A DNA stretch of 64,000 nucleotides from DATBGO01 sp963785765. Its GTDB lineage: Bacteria > Actinomycetota > Actinomycetes > Streptosporangiales > Streptosporangiaceae. The DNA lies in NCBI GenBank assembly GCA_963785765.1, contig CAWAWM010000003.1:620001-684000 (forward strand), given 5' to 3'. Below the pieces are notes generated by a model. It was not told the origin of the DNA, made no database searches, and was given only the letters and a program-made list of their open reading frames with translations. The translations under genes were made by a program, and so were the position numbers. Within the stretch, counting starts at the first letter, position 1. Every line of letters starts with the position of its first letter. Shown piece after piece: positions 8,599 to 16,893 of this stretch.

Positions 8599-9506
8599 TC
8601 TGGGTCAGCTGGCGGCAGCACCGCAGCCAGGCCATAGCCTGCCTGGGGCTGCTCGCCGCCCTCGCGGTCTACGCGATCCTGCTCGGCACCTCGATGCGCA
8701 CGGCGTTCGGCCAGGACAGCCTGGCTACCTGCCTGGCCCGCAGTCAGGGGACCGGCTGCCCGGCCGCGATCCACACCTTCACGGACAGGTTCGGCTCGGA
8801 GGTCAACGTCGCGTTCTGGTCCGTGCTCCTGATCCTGCCCGGGCTGATCGGGGTCCTCGTCGGCGGGCCGCTGATCGCACGGGAACTCGAATACGGCACC
8901 TGGCGGCTGGCCTGGAGCCAGACGGTTCCCCGGGCCCGGTGGCTGACCGTCAAGCTGGGCCTGGTCATCGGCGGCCTGGTGGTCCTCGGCGCGGCGATGA
9001 CCGCGCTGATCACCTGGTACCGCGCGCCGATGGACCGGCTCACCGGCCACTTCCTGCCCAACATCTACGACTTCGAGGGCCTGGTCTTGACCGCCTACAT
9101 CCTGTGCGCGTTCGGCTTCGCCGTGCTGGCCGGGCTCTTGCTGCGCCGCAGCATCCCGGCCATGGTGGCCGCGTTCATCCCATGGCTGGCCATCAGGCTG
9201 GTGGTCGAGTTCCTGCTCCGTCCCCACTTCCAGGCGCCGCTGACGTTCCGGCAGGTCTGCCCCGGCAATGGCGGCTGCTTCGGCGGCTATGGCCTAGGTG
9301 TCCTGCCCCCGGTGACCGGCCACATCGGCGACTGGGTGCTGGGCCCGGGCGGCCGCCTGCTGGCTCACCAGACCGGCAATAGCTACCTGTACCAGCCCGC
9401 CGACCGGTTCTGGACCTTCCAGTTCATCGAGGCCGGCCTCTTCGTCGCCCTCACCGCCGCCGCGCTCGGCGCTACGATCTGGCTGCTGCACCGCCGCGCT
9501 GGCTGA
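8595..9506 (+). CDS. ABC transporter permease
   Basis: 303 residues from ATG 8595, which overlaps the ATPase stop (ATGA); the upstream open frame is a shadow. Starts MIWVSWRQHRSQ, a conserved opening of actinobacterial ABC-2-type permeases paired with YtrA-like regulators. Hydrophobic spans near AIACLGLLAALAVYAILLG, FWSVLLILPGLIGVLVGGP, LGLVIGGLVVLGAAMTALI, LTAYILCAFGFAVLAGLLL, the following IPAMVAAFIPWLAIRLVV, and a C-terminal span. The motif ELEYGTWRLAWSQTVPR sits in a cytoplasmic loop common to these permeases. Third gene of the regulator-exporter operon. Confidence 0.88.
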   Translation: MIWVSWRQHRSQAIACLGLLAALAVYAILLGTSMRTAFGQDSLATCLARSQGTGCPAAIHTFTDRFGSEVNVAFWSVLLILPGLIGVLVGGPLIARELEYGTWRLAWSQTVPRARWLTVKLGLVIGGLVVLGAAMTALITWYRAPMDRLTGHFLPNIYDFEGLVLTAYILCAFGFAVLAGLLLRRSIPAMVAAFIPWLAIRLVVEFLLRPHFQAPLTFRQVCPGNGGCFGGYGLGVLPPVTGHIGDWVLGPGGRLLAHQTGNSYLYQPADRFWTFQFIEAGLFVALTAAALGATIWLLHRRAG

Positions 9507-9586
9507 GGGCGCCGCTCGCAGATAGCCCAGCGCAGGTACTTACCTGACATACTTGCGTCCGGAGGCAGCGGCGAAAAGGCGGTTGC

Positions 9587-9991
9587 ATGAGCCCCCTGAG
9601 CAGCCGACACAGCAGCCGGCCCAGACGGATCCTCGACCTCACCGTCGTGGGCGTGATTATCGCGGTGTTCGCGCTGTGGCTGGTCCCAGGCTGGGGACTC
9701 ACGGCCGAGATCTTCTTCGTGATCACCATGGTGGTGGGCGCCGCGTGGCTGGGTTACCTGGCCTGGGCGCTGGCCACCGGCCGGGCGGGCCTGAACCACT
9801 GGGCGCCCGCGGCGCGGCGACAGCGCAGACTCGAGCGCCACGCGGCCAAGGTGGCCAGGGCTCACGCCCTAGTGCAGCAGCAACGGCTGGCCGCCGCTCT
9901 GTCCCACGGCCCGTACCAGCCGCACGCAGGATCCCCGCCAGGATCGGGTCCGGGCGGCGTCAAGGAGGGCGGGCCGCGCCGCGAACGATGA
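9587..9991 (+). CDS. Two-span membrane protein of unknown function
   Basis: 134 residues. Two adjacent membrane spans (LTVVGVIIAVFALWLVPGW and IFFVITMVVGAAWLGYLAWA) are followed by a long basic helical tail rich in Arg, Gln and His (RRQRRLERHAAKVARAHALV), then a Gly/Pro-rich end. No family recognised. It lies 80 bp after the exporter operon and may be cotranscribed. Its stop codon lies inside the left arm of the strong terminator that separates it from the convergent exporter gene. Confidence 0.7.
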   Translation: MSPLSSRHSSRPRRILDLTVVGVIIAVFALWLVPGWGLTAEIFFVITMVVGAAWLGYLAWALATGRAGLNHWAPAARRQRRLERHAAKVARAHALVQQQRLAAALSHGPYQPHAGSPPGSGPGGVKEGGPRRER

Positions 9992-10021
9992 AGCGCCCGC
10001 GCAAGGCGCGGGCGCTTCATC
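9987..10021. terminator. Bidirectional terminator hairpin
   Basis: Perfect 16-bp stem, GATGAAGCGCCCGCGC (9987-10002) with its inverse at 10006-10021, and a 3-nt loop. It lies between two convergent genes and can serve both. The upstream TGA stop (9989-9991) is part of the stem. Confidence 0.85.
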
Positions 10022-10056
10022 GCGCTACGGGACCGGCCGGGCCGGGCTCGCCTCGG

Positions 10057-11646
10057 TCAGCGGCCGGCGGGCCCGGTGATCATGGCCTCCGCCAGGACCG
10101 GGCTCATGGCCTCCGTCAGGGCCGGGCTCATGGCCTCCGTCAGGGCCGGGCTCATGGCCGGGGCCGCGTCGACTGCCTGGGCCGCGCGCCGCAATTGCTC
10201 CAGCCTGCGCCGGGAGGGCAGCAGCACGAAGGCCACCAGCGCGCCGACGGCGAACAGCGCCGCCGATACCGTGAAGGCGACGCTGTAGCCGTGCACCGCG
10301 GCGACCGCCGGCGCCAGGCCTCCGGTGTGGTGCATGGTCAGGTAGCTGGCCGTCGCCGTGAGCGCCACCGTGCTCAGCGCCGCGGTGCCGATCGAGCCAC
10401 CGACCTGCTGCATCGTGTTGACCAGTGCCGAGGCCACGCCGGAGTCCTGCCGGGACACCCCGGCGGTGGCGGTGTTGATGGCCGGCGCGAAGATCATCCC
10501 GAAGCCCAGGCCCAGGGCCAGCAGGGCCGGCAGCACGCTGCCCGCGTAGCTGGCGGACACGCTGATCTGGGTCAGGTACGCCATCGCGCTGCCGCCGAGC
10601 ACCATGCCGGTGACGATCAGGGCCCGCGGCCCGACTCTGGGCAGCAGGACGATGCTGGAGCTGTTCGAGCTGATCAGGATGCAGGCGATCATGGGCAGGA
10701 AGGCCAGCCCGCTGGTCACCGGGCTGTAGCCCTTGACCAGCTGGAGGTAGTAGGTGAGGAACAGGAAGACGCCGAAGACCGCGATCCCGGACAGGCCGAC
10801 CGAGACGTAGGCACCGCCCCTGGTCCGGTCCATGATCACCCGCAGCGGCAGCAGCGGGTGGCTGACCCGGCGCTCGGCCAGGACGAACGCCGCGAGCAGA
10901 CCCACGCCCGTCACCAGCGACCCGATGGTCAGGGCGGCGGTCCAGCCGGCCAGCTCGGCGTGCGAGAAGCCGAAGACGATGAGGAACAGTCCCGCCGAGG
11001 CGAGCACGGCTCCGGCCCAGTCCATCCGCGGCCGGGTGGCGGGCCGGTTGCTCTGCATGTAAGCCAGCGCGCCGACGATCGCGATCGCAGCGAAGATCAG
11101 GTTGACATAGAGGGTCCAGCGCCAGGAGAAGTACTCGGTGAGGACACCGCCAAGGATCAGCCCGACGGCGCCGCCGCCGCCAGCCACCGACCCGAAGACG
11201 CCGAACGCCCGGCCCCGCTCGCGCGGGTCGCGGAACGTGCTGACCAGGGTGCCCAGGGCGGCGGGCGCGAGAATAGCGCCGAACGCGCCCTGCAGCGTCC
11301 GGGCGGTGACGAGCATGCCGAACGAGACGGCGGCGCCGCCCAGAGCCGACGAGAGGGCGAATCCGGCCAGGCCGGTGATAAAGATCCACTTGCGGCTGAA
11401 CATGTCGCCGAGCCGGCCGCCGACCAGCAGCAGGCTGCCGAAGGCCAGGGCGTAAGCGGTCACCACCCATTGCCGGTCGCTGTTAGGGAACCCCAGCGCG
11501 TGCTGGGCCGACGGCAGGGCGATGTTCACGATGGTGGCGTCGAGCACGACCATGAGCTGCGCGACGGCCACGATCACCAGGATGAGCCAACGGTGATCGC
11601 GGGACGCGGTCCGCTGGCCGCCAGCGACAGAGGACACAGATGACAT
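10057..11646 (-). CDS. MFS drug exporter, DHA2 (EmrB/QacA) family
   Basis: 529 residues with about 14 predicted membrane spans, the DHA2 layout. The first span carries LMVVLDATIVNIALPSAQ with the membrane Asp conserved in the family, followed by LPSAQHALGF and the loop GGRLGDMFSRKW (motif A). It probably exports drugs or metabolites by proton antiport. The C-terminus ends in a tandemly repeated octapeptide (AMSPALTE, 24-bp DNA units at 10081-10152), a feature not needed for transport. A marR gene lies 68 bp upstream in the same direction and probably controls both genes. An overlapping plus-strand frame of 696 codons is a GC-rich shadow. Confidence 0.92.
   Translation of the reverse strand: MSSVSSVAGGQRTASRDHRWLILVIVAVAQLMVVLDATIVNIALPSAQHALGFPNSDRQWVVTAYALAFGSLLLVGGRLGDMFSRKWIFITGLAGFALSSALGGAAVSFGMLVTARTLQGAFGAILAPAALGTLVSTFRDPRERGRAFGVFGSVAGGGGAVGLILGGVLTEYFSWRWTLYVNLIFAAIAIVGALAYMQSNRPATRPRMDWAGAVLASAGLFLIVFGFSHAELAGWTAALTIGSLVTGVGLLAAFVLAERRVSHPLLPLRVIMDRTRGGAYVSVGLSGIAVFGVFLFLTYYLQLVKGYSPVTSGLAFLPMIACILISSNSSSIVLLPRVGPRALIVTGMVLGGSAMAYLTQISVSASYAGSVLPALLALGLGFGMIFAPAINTATAGVSRQDSGVASALVNTMQQVGGSIGTAALSTVALTATASYLTMHHTGGLAPAVAAVHGYSVAFTVSAALFAVGALVAFVLLPSRRRLEQLRRAAQAVDAAPAMSPALTEAMSPALTEAMSPVLAEAMITGPAGR
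10081..10152 (-). repeat. 24-bp tandem repeat (3 copies) in an MFS gene
   Basis: Three consecutive 24-bp units, in frame, encode the C-terminal octapeptide repeats of the exporter; two of the units are identical and the third differs at two bases. Copy number could vary without breaking the frame. Confidence 0.9.
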
Positions 11647-11714
11647 AGGGAGCTAAACCTCCGGGAAGGAAGAGTGACTGGTTCGGGCCGCGCTGGTCCC
11701 GCCGGGCTCGGCGG

Positions 11715-12182
11715 TCATGCCGAGACCACCGGCGCGCTCGGCTCCGGCAGCGAGGTGGCTGGTGGCCGGGTGGCGTCGTCCAGGACGTCGAGAAGGCGGA
11801 CCAGGGTGACCCGGTCCTCCTGGCTGAGGGCACCGAAGATTTGCTTGAGCAGCCGTTCGCGCGTGGCGGACGCCACGCCCAGGCAGGCCTCGCCCGCCTC
11901 CGTGATCGCGACGAGCTTGGCCCGGCGGTCCGTGGCGTCCGGCCGGCGCGCGACCAGGCCCTGGCGCTCCAGCGCATCGACGATGTCGGTGATGGAGTGC
12001 GGGGCCAGCCCGAAACTGGCCGCCAGCACGCTCTGCCTGGTGGGTCCTTGCTCGCGGAGCCGCATCAGCACCTTGGTCCTGGCCATGGACAGGCCGCACT
12101 CGCTCATCTCTTCGTTGACGGCCCGGAACATGCGGTGATGGACCGCGAGGTAGCGCTCACCTACCTGCTCAGGAGTGATCAT
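11715..12182 (-). CDS. MarR-family transcriptional regulator
   Basis: 155 residues. Winged helix with RTKVLMRLREQGPTRQSVLA, recognition helix region GLAPHSITDIVDALERQGLV and wing RRPDATDRRAKLVAITEAG, the classic MarR DRRAK motif. It lies 68 bp upstream of the MFS exporter on the same strand. Two inverted repeats lie directly upstream (12214-12264) and are the obvious operators, so autorepression together with the exporter is likely, released by a small aromatic or drug ligand. Confidence 0.9.
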   Translation of the reverse strand: MITPEQVGERYLAVHHRMFRAVNEEMSECGLSMARTKVLMRLREQGPTRQSVLAASFGLAPHSITDIVDALERQGLVARRPDATDRRAKLVAITEAGEACLGVASATRERLLKQIFGALSQEDRVTLVRLLDVLDDATRPPATSLPEPSAPVVSA

Positions 12183-12213
12183 GGCTGCCTCCCTGACCCT
12201 GCGATACCGACCT

Positions 12214-12264
12214 GCCTCATCATGAGGCGCCTTACGTTGATGACTCTCATAATGAGGATCCTCA
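12214..12264 (-). promoter_or_regulatory. Candidate MarR operators
   Basis: GCCTCAT-C-ATGAGGC (12214-12228) is a perfect inverted repeat, and CTCAT-A-ATGAG (12246-12256) repeats its core, overlapping the palindrome TGAGGATCCTCA (12253-12264). All sit 30-80 bp before the marR start, where the promoter of the marR-exporter operon must be. Confidence 0.6.
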
Positions 12265-12299
12265 CGACTTTATTCCTCGGCCCCGGGAGATTCTGCCGG

Positions 12300-12422
12300 G
12301 GGCTGACGACCTACGACGCGGCCTATGTCGCGGCCGCCGAGCGGTACCGTTGCCCGCTGGTGACCACCGATGCGCGGCTGGCACGCGCGGCAGGTATCCA
12401 GATGGATTGCCGGGCGTCGTAG
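12300..12422 (+). pseudogene. C-terminal fragment of a PIN-domain (VapC-like) toxin
   Basis: Forty residues reading LTTYDAAYVAAAERYRCPL, then VTTDARLARAAGIQMDC, match the last third of VapC PIN ribonucleases, which carry a DAxYxALA motif and a final TxD metal ligand. The N-terminal half with the first acidic residues is missing and the upstream frame holds unrelated sequence including the marR operators. No antitoxin gene is adjacent. A decayed toxin-antitoxin remnant is the simplest reading. Confidence 0.6.
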
Positions 12423-12432
12423 GGTTCGTCCC

Positions 12433-13161
12433 GTGGCTGACGCGATCTTTGAGGAACGCCGCCTCGCGGAGATCTACGATCCGCTGGATCCTGACCGCTG
12501 CGACCTCGATGCCTACCTTGCTCTGGCCGGTGAGTTCGGTGCGGTGAGCATCCTGGACGTCGGCTGCGGAACAGGTACGCTCGCCTGCTTGCTGGCCAGG
12601 TGCGGCCTGCAGGTCATCGCCGCTGACCCGGCCGCCGCCTCCCTCGACGTCGCCCGCCGCAAGCCGGGCGCTGACCGCGTCCGCTGGCTGCAGACAGCTG
12701 CCGCCCGCCTGCCGCCGCTGCAGACTGATCTCGCGACCATGACCGGTAACGTGGCCCAGGTCTTCCGCACCGGCCGGGAATGGGCGGCAACCTTGCGGGC
12801 CATCCGCGCTGCTTTGCGGCCCGGAGGGCGGCTGGTGTTCGAGACCCGGGATCCGGCCAGGAAAGCGTGGCTGGAGTGGAACCGGGAGCAGTCCTACCGC
12901 CGTGTCGTCATCCCGGCCGTCGGCCCCGTCCAGACGTGGACGGAGCTGACGCAGGTCGAGGGGAGCCTGGTCTCCTTCCGGATGACCTTCGTGTTTGAAC
13001 GCGACGGCGCGGTCCTGACCTCGGACTCGACGTTGCGGTTCCGGAGCCGCGACGAGCTCGCGAGTTCCCTGATCGCGGCCAACCTGGTCATCGATGAGGT
13101 ACGGGACGCCCCTGACCGGCCTGGCCTTGAGTTCGTCATCATCGCCAGGCGAACGGCATGA
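12433..13161 (+). CDS. Class I SAM-dependent methyltransferase
   Basis: 242 residues from the GTG at 12433, chosen because homologous sequence starts at ADAIFEERRLAEIYDPLDPD. Motif I is ILDVGCGTGTLACLLA (from about residue 40), the acidic end of strand 2 is VIAADPA, and motif post-III appears as RPGGRLVFETRDP. The family comprises small-molecule methyltransferases with varied acceptors; the acceptor here is unknown. It starts 10 bp after the PIN remnant and is followed by 270 bp without a convincing gene. Confidence 0.85.
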   Translation: MADAIFEERRLAEIYDPLDPDRCDLDAYLALAGEFGAVSILDVGCGTGTLACLLARCGLQVIAADPAAASLDVARRKPGADRVRWLQTAAARLPPLQTDLATMTGNVAQVFRTGREWAATLRAIRAALRPGGRLVFETRDPARKAWLEWNREQSYRRVVIPAVGPVQTWTELTQVEGSLVSFRMTFVFERDGAVLTSDSTLRFRSRDELASSLIAANLVIDEVRDAPDRPGLEFVIIARRTA

Positions 13162-13368
13162 TGACGGCGAAATCCGGGCCGTCGCTGACCGTCGCGAACG
13201 TGACCGGAGCCTTGCGCTCGGGCGCGCAATTCCGCCGTCACGCGCGGCTGGTTCGGGTGCCTTGGCGGGCGGCTCAGCCCTGCGCTGTGTCCCGCCGGGA
13301 ACCAAATTCGGCGAGCAGCCCGAGCGGCTGCTCTGGCCACGGCCCGGGTTCGGGCCGTCCGAGCCGAC

Positions 13369-13397
13369 TTGACGCAACCATGTGGTTGCCATAACGT
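13369..13397 (+). promoter_or_regulatory. Promoter with ArsR-type operator in its spacer
   Basis: TTGACG (13369-13374), 17-bp spacer, TAACGT (13392-13397). The spacer holds a perfect inverted repeat GCAACCA-TG-TGGTTGC (13374-13389). The same arrangement recurs at 14405. It drives the SRPBCC-arsR pair. Confidence 0.7.
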
Positions 13398-13434
13398 ATG
13401 GCGTTCAGAAGGCTGTTATCCACGGAGGCGCGTC

Positions 13435-13878
13435 GTGCCCATCCCGGACCGCATCGAGCGGACCATCGAACTCGCCCAGCCGCCGGTACAGGTGTGGGAC
13501 GCGCTGACCAGTGCCGAGGGCCTGGGCGGCTGGTTCGGCGACCGTGCCACCGTCGACCTGCGCCCGGGCGGCGAGGCCCACGTCGAGTGGGACCTCGACG
13601 ACAGCTGCCATAACGCGACGCTGACGATCGCCGTTGTGGAGCCGCCGAACAGGTTCGCCTGGACATGGCGCATCCAGGGCCTGCCAGAAGACGATCCGCG
13701 CCGTACCTACGTCGAGTTCACTCTCGCGCCGGCCGGCGCGGGAACGCGGCTGACCGTCGTGGAGTCCGGCTTCGCGCAGGTGCCTGACGGACTGCTGGAT
13801 GCCGCGTACCAGGGCAATGTCGCAGGGTGGCGCAAGGAACTGGCTGACCTCGTCAGTTATCTTGATGCCGCGGCCTGA
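13435..13878 (+). CDS. SRPBCC (AHSA1-like) domain protein
   Basis: 147 residues from GTG 13435 with GGAGG at 13424-13428. The START/Bet v1 fold of the AHSA1 subgroup is seen in RIERTIELAQPPVQVWDALT, GLGGWFGDRATVDLRPGG and the C-terminal helix GNVAGWRKELADLVSYL. These proteins bind hydrophobic ligands in a cavity; in actinobacteria they are very often encoded with an ArsR regulator, as here, where the arsR start lies inside the end of this gene (14-nt overlap). A role in sensing or binding a small molecule together with the regulator is likely. Confidence 0.85.
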   Translation: MPIPDRIERTIELAQPPVQVWDALTSAEGLGGWFGDRATVDLRPGGEAHVEWDLDDSCHNATLTIAVVEPPNRFAWTWRIQGLPEDDPRRTYVEFTLAPAGAGTRLTVVESGFAQVPDGLLDAAYQGNVAGWRKELADLVSYLDAAA

Positions 13879-14269
13879 CCCGGAGGCGGTCGCGGCGGCG
13901 GTCTTCGCCGCGCTCGCGGAACCGACGCGACGCAGCATCCTCGGCGCCCTCGCCACGCACGGGCCGTCGACGGCGACGGACCTGGCTGCGCTGCTGCCCA
14001 TCTCACGGCAAGCGATCACCAAGCACCTCGAACTGCTCGCCGATGCTGGTCTGGTACTTGCCGAGCCGGGCGAGCGGCGCCGGATCCGATACCGTGTCAA
14101 CGCCGCCCCGATGACGATCGCCCAGACCTACCTGGCCGCCCTGGCCCGCGACTGGGACAGCAAGCTGGCCGGGCTGCAACGCGCGCTGGCCGGGCGCGCG
14201 GCCCAATCCCCGGATCTGGCCCGCCAGCCGGCCGATCTGCCCGCCACCGAGCGTGACGCTGGGCCGTAG
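13865..14269 (+). CDS. ArsR-family transcriptional regulator
   Basis: 134 residues from ATG 13865, which overlaps the SRPBCC stop. Winged helix: FAALAEPTRRSILGALATHG, recognition helix SRQAITKHLELLADAGLV, wing PGERRRIRYRVN. No metal-binding Cys is present, so it is not an arsenic or metal sensor but belongs to the SRPBCC-coupled group. The matching operators at 13374-13389, 14410-14425 and 14436-14451 suggest it controls its own operon and the SDR gene downstream. The C-terminal 35 residues are low-complexity. Confidence 0.88.
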   Translation: MPRPDPEAVAAAVFAALAEPTRRSILGALATHGPSTATDLAALLPISRQAITKHLELLADAGLVLAEPGERRRIRYRVNAAPMTIAQTYLAALARDWDSKLAGLQRALAGRAAQSPDLARQPADLPATERDAGP

Positions 14270-14404
14270 CCGACCGGCCTCGCGCCAGTAACCAGGATTG
14301 CGACTCCCCTCCTTCGCAGGCCCCGGCCGGCTCAGGCAGGACCGCGACGGCGGCCCGCGCACAGCCACCTCCAGGCCGATCCGCAGACAAGGCGAGCCGC
14401 GGAC

Positions 14405-14451
14405 TTGACGCAATCAAGCGGTTGCCATAACTATAGCAATCAGATGGTTGC
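14405..14451 (+). promoter_or_regulatory. Second ArsR-type promoter with two operators
   Basis: TTGACG (14405-14410), 17-bp spacer and TAACTA (14428-14433). Operator copies GCAATCAAGCGGTTGC (14410-14425) in the spacer and GCAATCAGATGGTTGC (14436-14451) at the start site match the one before the SRPBCC gene. It drives the SDR gene at 14579 and possibly the genes after it. Confidence 0.7.
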
Positions 14452-14578
14452 TATACATGCCGGTTTCCTGTTACGGTGCTTGCATGACGCAAGTACGTAG
14501 GCAGGCGGGGGCCTCATCCGTCGGCTGCCGTCCGGGCGGCCGTGGAACGCGGACCGCCCGCATTTACCAGGAGGGCGC

Positions 14579-15304
14579 ATGACAATCGCAGACCGAGCAG
14601 TTCTGGTGACCGGGGCCAACCGCGGCATCGGGCAGGCGCTGGTCGAAGAAGCCTTGATCAGAGGTGCACGGCGGGTGTACGCAGGTGCGCGCCAGCCCCT
14701 GGCGCACCCGGACGGGCGGGTCACGCCCCTGATCCTGGACGTGACTAATTCCGCGCAGATTCAGGCCGCCGCGGAGCGAGTCGAGGCTCTCGACATCCTC
14801 ATCAACAACGCCGGCCTCGGGCTGCAGGACGACCTCAGCGATCGGGCCGCGCTCGAACAGCACCTCGCCGTTAACCTCTTCGGCACCTATGCCGTGACCC
14901 AGGCTTTCCTGCCGTTGCTGACTAGTTCCCAGGGGGCCATCGTCAATGTCCTGTCGCTGGCGGCCTGGGCCGCCGTGCCGGTCCTGCCGGCCTACTCGAT
15001 CTCCAAGGCGGCCGAGTTCTCGCTGTCGCAATCGTTGCGGGCGCTGCTGGCCGGACGAGGCGTGGGCGTTCATGCCGTCCTCGCTGGACCCGTGGACACG
15101 GATATGACTCGAGGCCTCGAAATACCTAAGGCCGCCCCGAGGTCTGTCGCACGCGCCATCTTGGACGGGGTGGTGAAGGGGGACGAGGACATCTTCCCCG
15201 ACCCGATGTCAGAGTCCATGGCGGAAAGCTGGCTCAGCGGTGCGGCCAAGGCGCTCGAACGCCAGAATGCGGCGCTACTCGAAGCAGAGCCCGTCAGCGC
15301 CTAA
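14579..15304 (+). CDS. Short-chain dehydrogenase/reductase
   Basis: 241 residues with a strong GGAGG before the ATG. Classical SDR motifs: cofactor loop TGANRGIG (11-18), NNAG (76-79), catalytic Ser126 in VLSLAAW, and YSISK (Tyr139, Lys143). An Asp or Arg determining NAD versus NADP is not decisive (YAGARQP after strand 2 suggests NADP). Substrate unknown. The promoter carries two copies of the ArsR-type operator found before the neighbouring SRPBCC-arsR pair, so it is probably part of that regulon. The DUF2182 gene follows after 17 bp. Confidence 0.9.
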   Translation: MTIADRAVLVTGANRGIGQALVEEALIRGARRVYAGARQPLAHPDGRVTPLILDVTNSAQIQAAAERVEALDILINNAGLGLQDDLSDRAALEQHLAVNLFGTYAVTQAFLPLLTSSQGAIVNVLSLAAWAAVPVLPAYSISKAAEFSLSQSLRALLAGRGVGVHAVLAGPVDTDMTRGLEIPKAAPRSVARAILDGVVKGDEDIFPDPMSESMAESWLSGAAKALERQNAALLEAEPVSA

Positions 15305-15321
15305 CCAGAGGGAGGGACACG

Positions 15322-16056
15322 ATGCAACTTCGGGGCGTCGAGAAACCCGGCGCGATCAGGTACCGGACGGACGCGATGCCGGCTTCCCGCTCCGCCGCCC
15401 CGACGGGCGCTGGGACGGCCGCGACGGCCGGCGCGCTGACGGTGACGCTGGGGGTCGCCGCCGCGGCGTGGGTGGTCGCGGTCCGGCAGATGAACGGGAT
15501 GAACATGGGCGTGGCGACCCGGCTCGGCTCGTTCGCGCTGTTTGCCGCCGTGTGGGTGCCGATGATGGCCGCGATGATGCTGCCGGGCGCGGCTCCGGCG
15601 GTCGTGCGACGCGCTCAGGCCAGCGGTTGGTTGCGGGCCGTGCCGCTCTTCGTCGGGTCCTACCTGGCCGTCTGGGCACTCGTGGGCGTGGCCGTGTACG
15701 CGCTGTACCGGCCGCACGGGTCGGTCACCGCCGCGGTGGTGGTGGTCGCGGCAGGTGCGTACGAGCTGACGCCGCTCAAGCGGCGCTTCCGCAGGCGCGG
15801 CCAGGAGAGCGTCCGGTCTGGAATCGAGTTCGGGCTGTGCTGCGTCGGCTCGAGCATCGGACTGATGCTGATGCTGGTGGCGCTGGGCGTCATGAGCGTC
15901 ACCTGGATGTGCGTGATCGCCGTCCCCGTCATCGCCCAGAAGCTCCTGCCCGCGAAGGCCGCCATCGATGTGCCGCTGGCGCTGGCGATCGTCGGACTTG
16001 GAGTCCTGATCGTCATCGCGCCCTCGTCGGTTCCCGGACTCCTGCCGCCGATGTGA
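15322..16056 (+). CDS. DUF2182 integral membrane protein
   Basis: 244 residues with GGAGGG before the ATG. About six spans; the conserved family segment around VWVPMMAAMMLPGAAPAVV is rich in Met and Pro and recalls predicted metal-binding membrane proteins. A second conserved block is FGLCCVGSSIGLMLMLVALG with paired Cys, then PVIAQKLLP near the end. The reaction or transported species is not known. Close spacing to the SDR gene (17 bp) suggests cotranscription from the ArsR-type promoter. Confidence 0.8.
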   Translation: MQLRGVEKPGAIRYRTDAMPASRSAAPTGAGTAATAGALTVTLGVAAAAWVVAVRQMNGMNMGVATRLGSFALFAAVWVPMMAAMMLPGAAPAVVRRAQASGWLRAVPLFVGSYLAVWALVGVAVYALYRPHGSVTAAVVVVAAGAYELTPLKRRFRRRGQESVRSGIEFGLCCVGSSIGLMLMLVALGVMSVTWMCVIAVPVIAQKLLPAKAAIDVPLALAIVGLGVLIVIAPSSVPGLLPPM

Positions 16057-16125
16057 GCTGCCACTGTGGCGCGCACCAGGCCCAGCTTAAGTACCAACAG
16101 CAGGAACGACAGAAGGAGACAGACA

Positions 16126-16893
16126 ATGACCGCTCATAAGACCGGAACACGTGCGGAATGGCTGGCGGCCCGGCTGGAGCTGCTCGAGGCCGAGAAGGCG
16201 CTGACGCGGCGCAGCGACGAGCTGGCCCGGCGGCGGCAGGAGCTGCCCTGGGTCCGGATCGACAAGGAGTACCGCTTCCAGACCGACGAGGGCACGGCGT
16301 CACTCGCCGATCTGTTCCGGGGACGCTCGCAGCTGCTCATCTACCACTTCATGTTCGGGGCCGACTACACAGCAGGCTGCCCGTCCTGCTCAGCAATCGC
16401 GGACGGCTTCAACGGCTCCGTCGTCCACCTGGCGAATCACGACGTCACGCTCTGCGCGGTGTCGCGCGCTCCGCTCGCGAAGCTGCAGGCCTACCAGCGG
16501 CGGATGGGCTGGAGCTTCCCCTGGGCCTCGTCGTCAGGCAGCGACTTCAACCACGACTTCCAGGCGGCGGTCACCAGGGAGGAATGGGAGTCGGGAGCCG
16601 CCGATTACAACTTCCGCACGGCGGACTTCCGGCCGGCCGCCGGCCAGGACAGTTCCGGGCTCGACGAGTTCGCGTCGAGCATCGTCGGAACGGACTGGGC
16701 GACCTACCGGCGGGAAGGGCCCGGCGTGAGCGCGTTCGTGCTCGAGGATGGCGTCGTCTACCACACCTACTCAGCGTACGAGCGCGGGCTGGACGGCCTC
16801 TGGGGCATGTACCAGTGGCTCGACCGCGCGCCACTCGGCCGCAACGAGGCCGGCTTCTGGTGGCGCCGCCACGACGAGTACGACCGCCAGTGA
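16126..16893 (+). CDS. DUF899 thioredoxin-like protein
   Basis: 255 residues from ATG 16126 (GAAGGAG at 16112-16118). DUF899 hallmarks: ARLELLEAEKALTRRSDELA, then RRQELPWVRIDKEYRF, LADLFRGRSQLLIYHFMFG, and GCPSCSAIADGF with a CxxC at the place of the thioredoxin active site, followed by SRAPLAKLQAYQRRMGW and the C-terminal GLWGMYQWLDRAPLGRNE. Family members are cytosolic and thought to be redox proteins; no reaction is proven. It is 69 bp after DUF2182 and may belong to the same ArsR-controlled run. Confidence 0.9.
   Translation: MTAHKTGTRAEWLAARLELLEAEKALTRRSDELARRRQELPWVRIDKEYRFQTDEGTASLADLFRGRSQLLIYHFMFGADYTAGCPSCSAIADGFNGSVVHLANHDVTLCAVSRAPLAKLQAYQRRMGWSFPWASSSGSDFNHDFQAAVTREEWESGAADYNFRTADFRPAAGQDSSGLDEFASSIVGTDWATYRREGPGVSAFVLEDGVVYHTYSAYERGLDGLWGMYQWLDRAPLGRNEAGFWWRRHDEYDRQ

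Noticed and set aside
9553..11643. Plus-strand open frame of 696 codons
   Set aside because: Lies opposite a clear MFS gene and is Arg/Gly/Ala/Gln-rich low complexity, a GC-driven shadow; the same holds for long frames at 49899-51989 and 58754-60187.
12270..12422. Functional toxin-antitoxin pair
   Set aside because: Only the last third of a PIN domain is present and no antitoxin gene adjoins it.
13158..13394. Small ORF between methyltransferase and SRPBCC genes
   Set aside because: Composition without structure, and it runs into the promoter and operator of the next gene.
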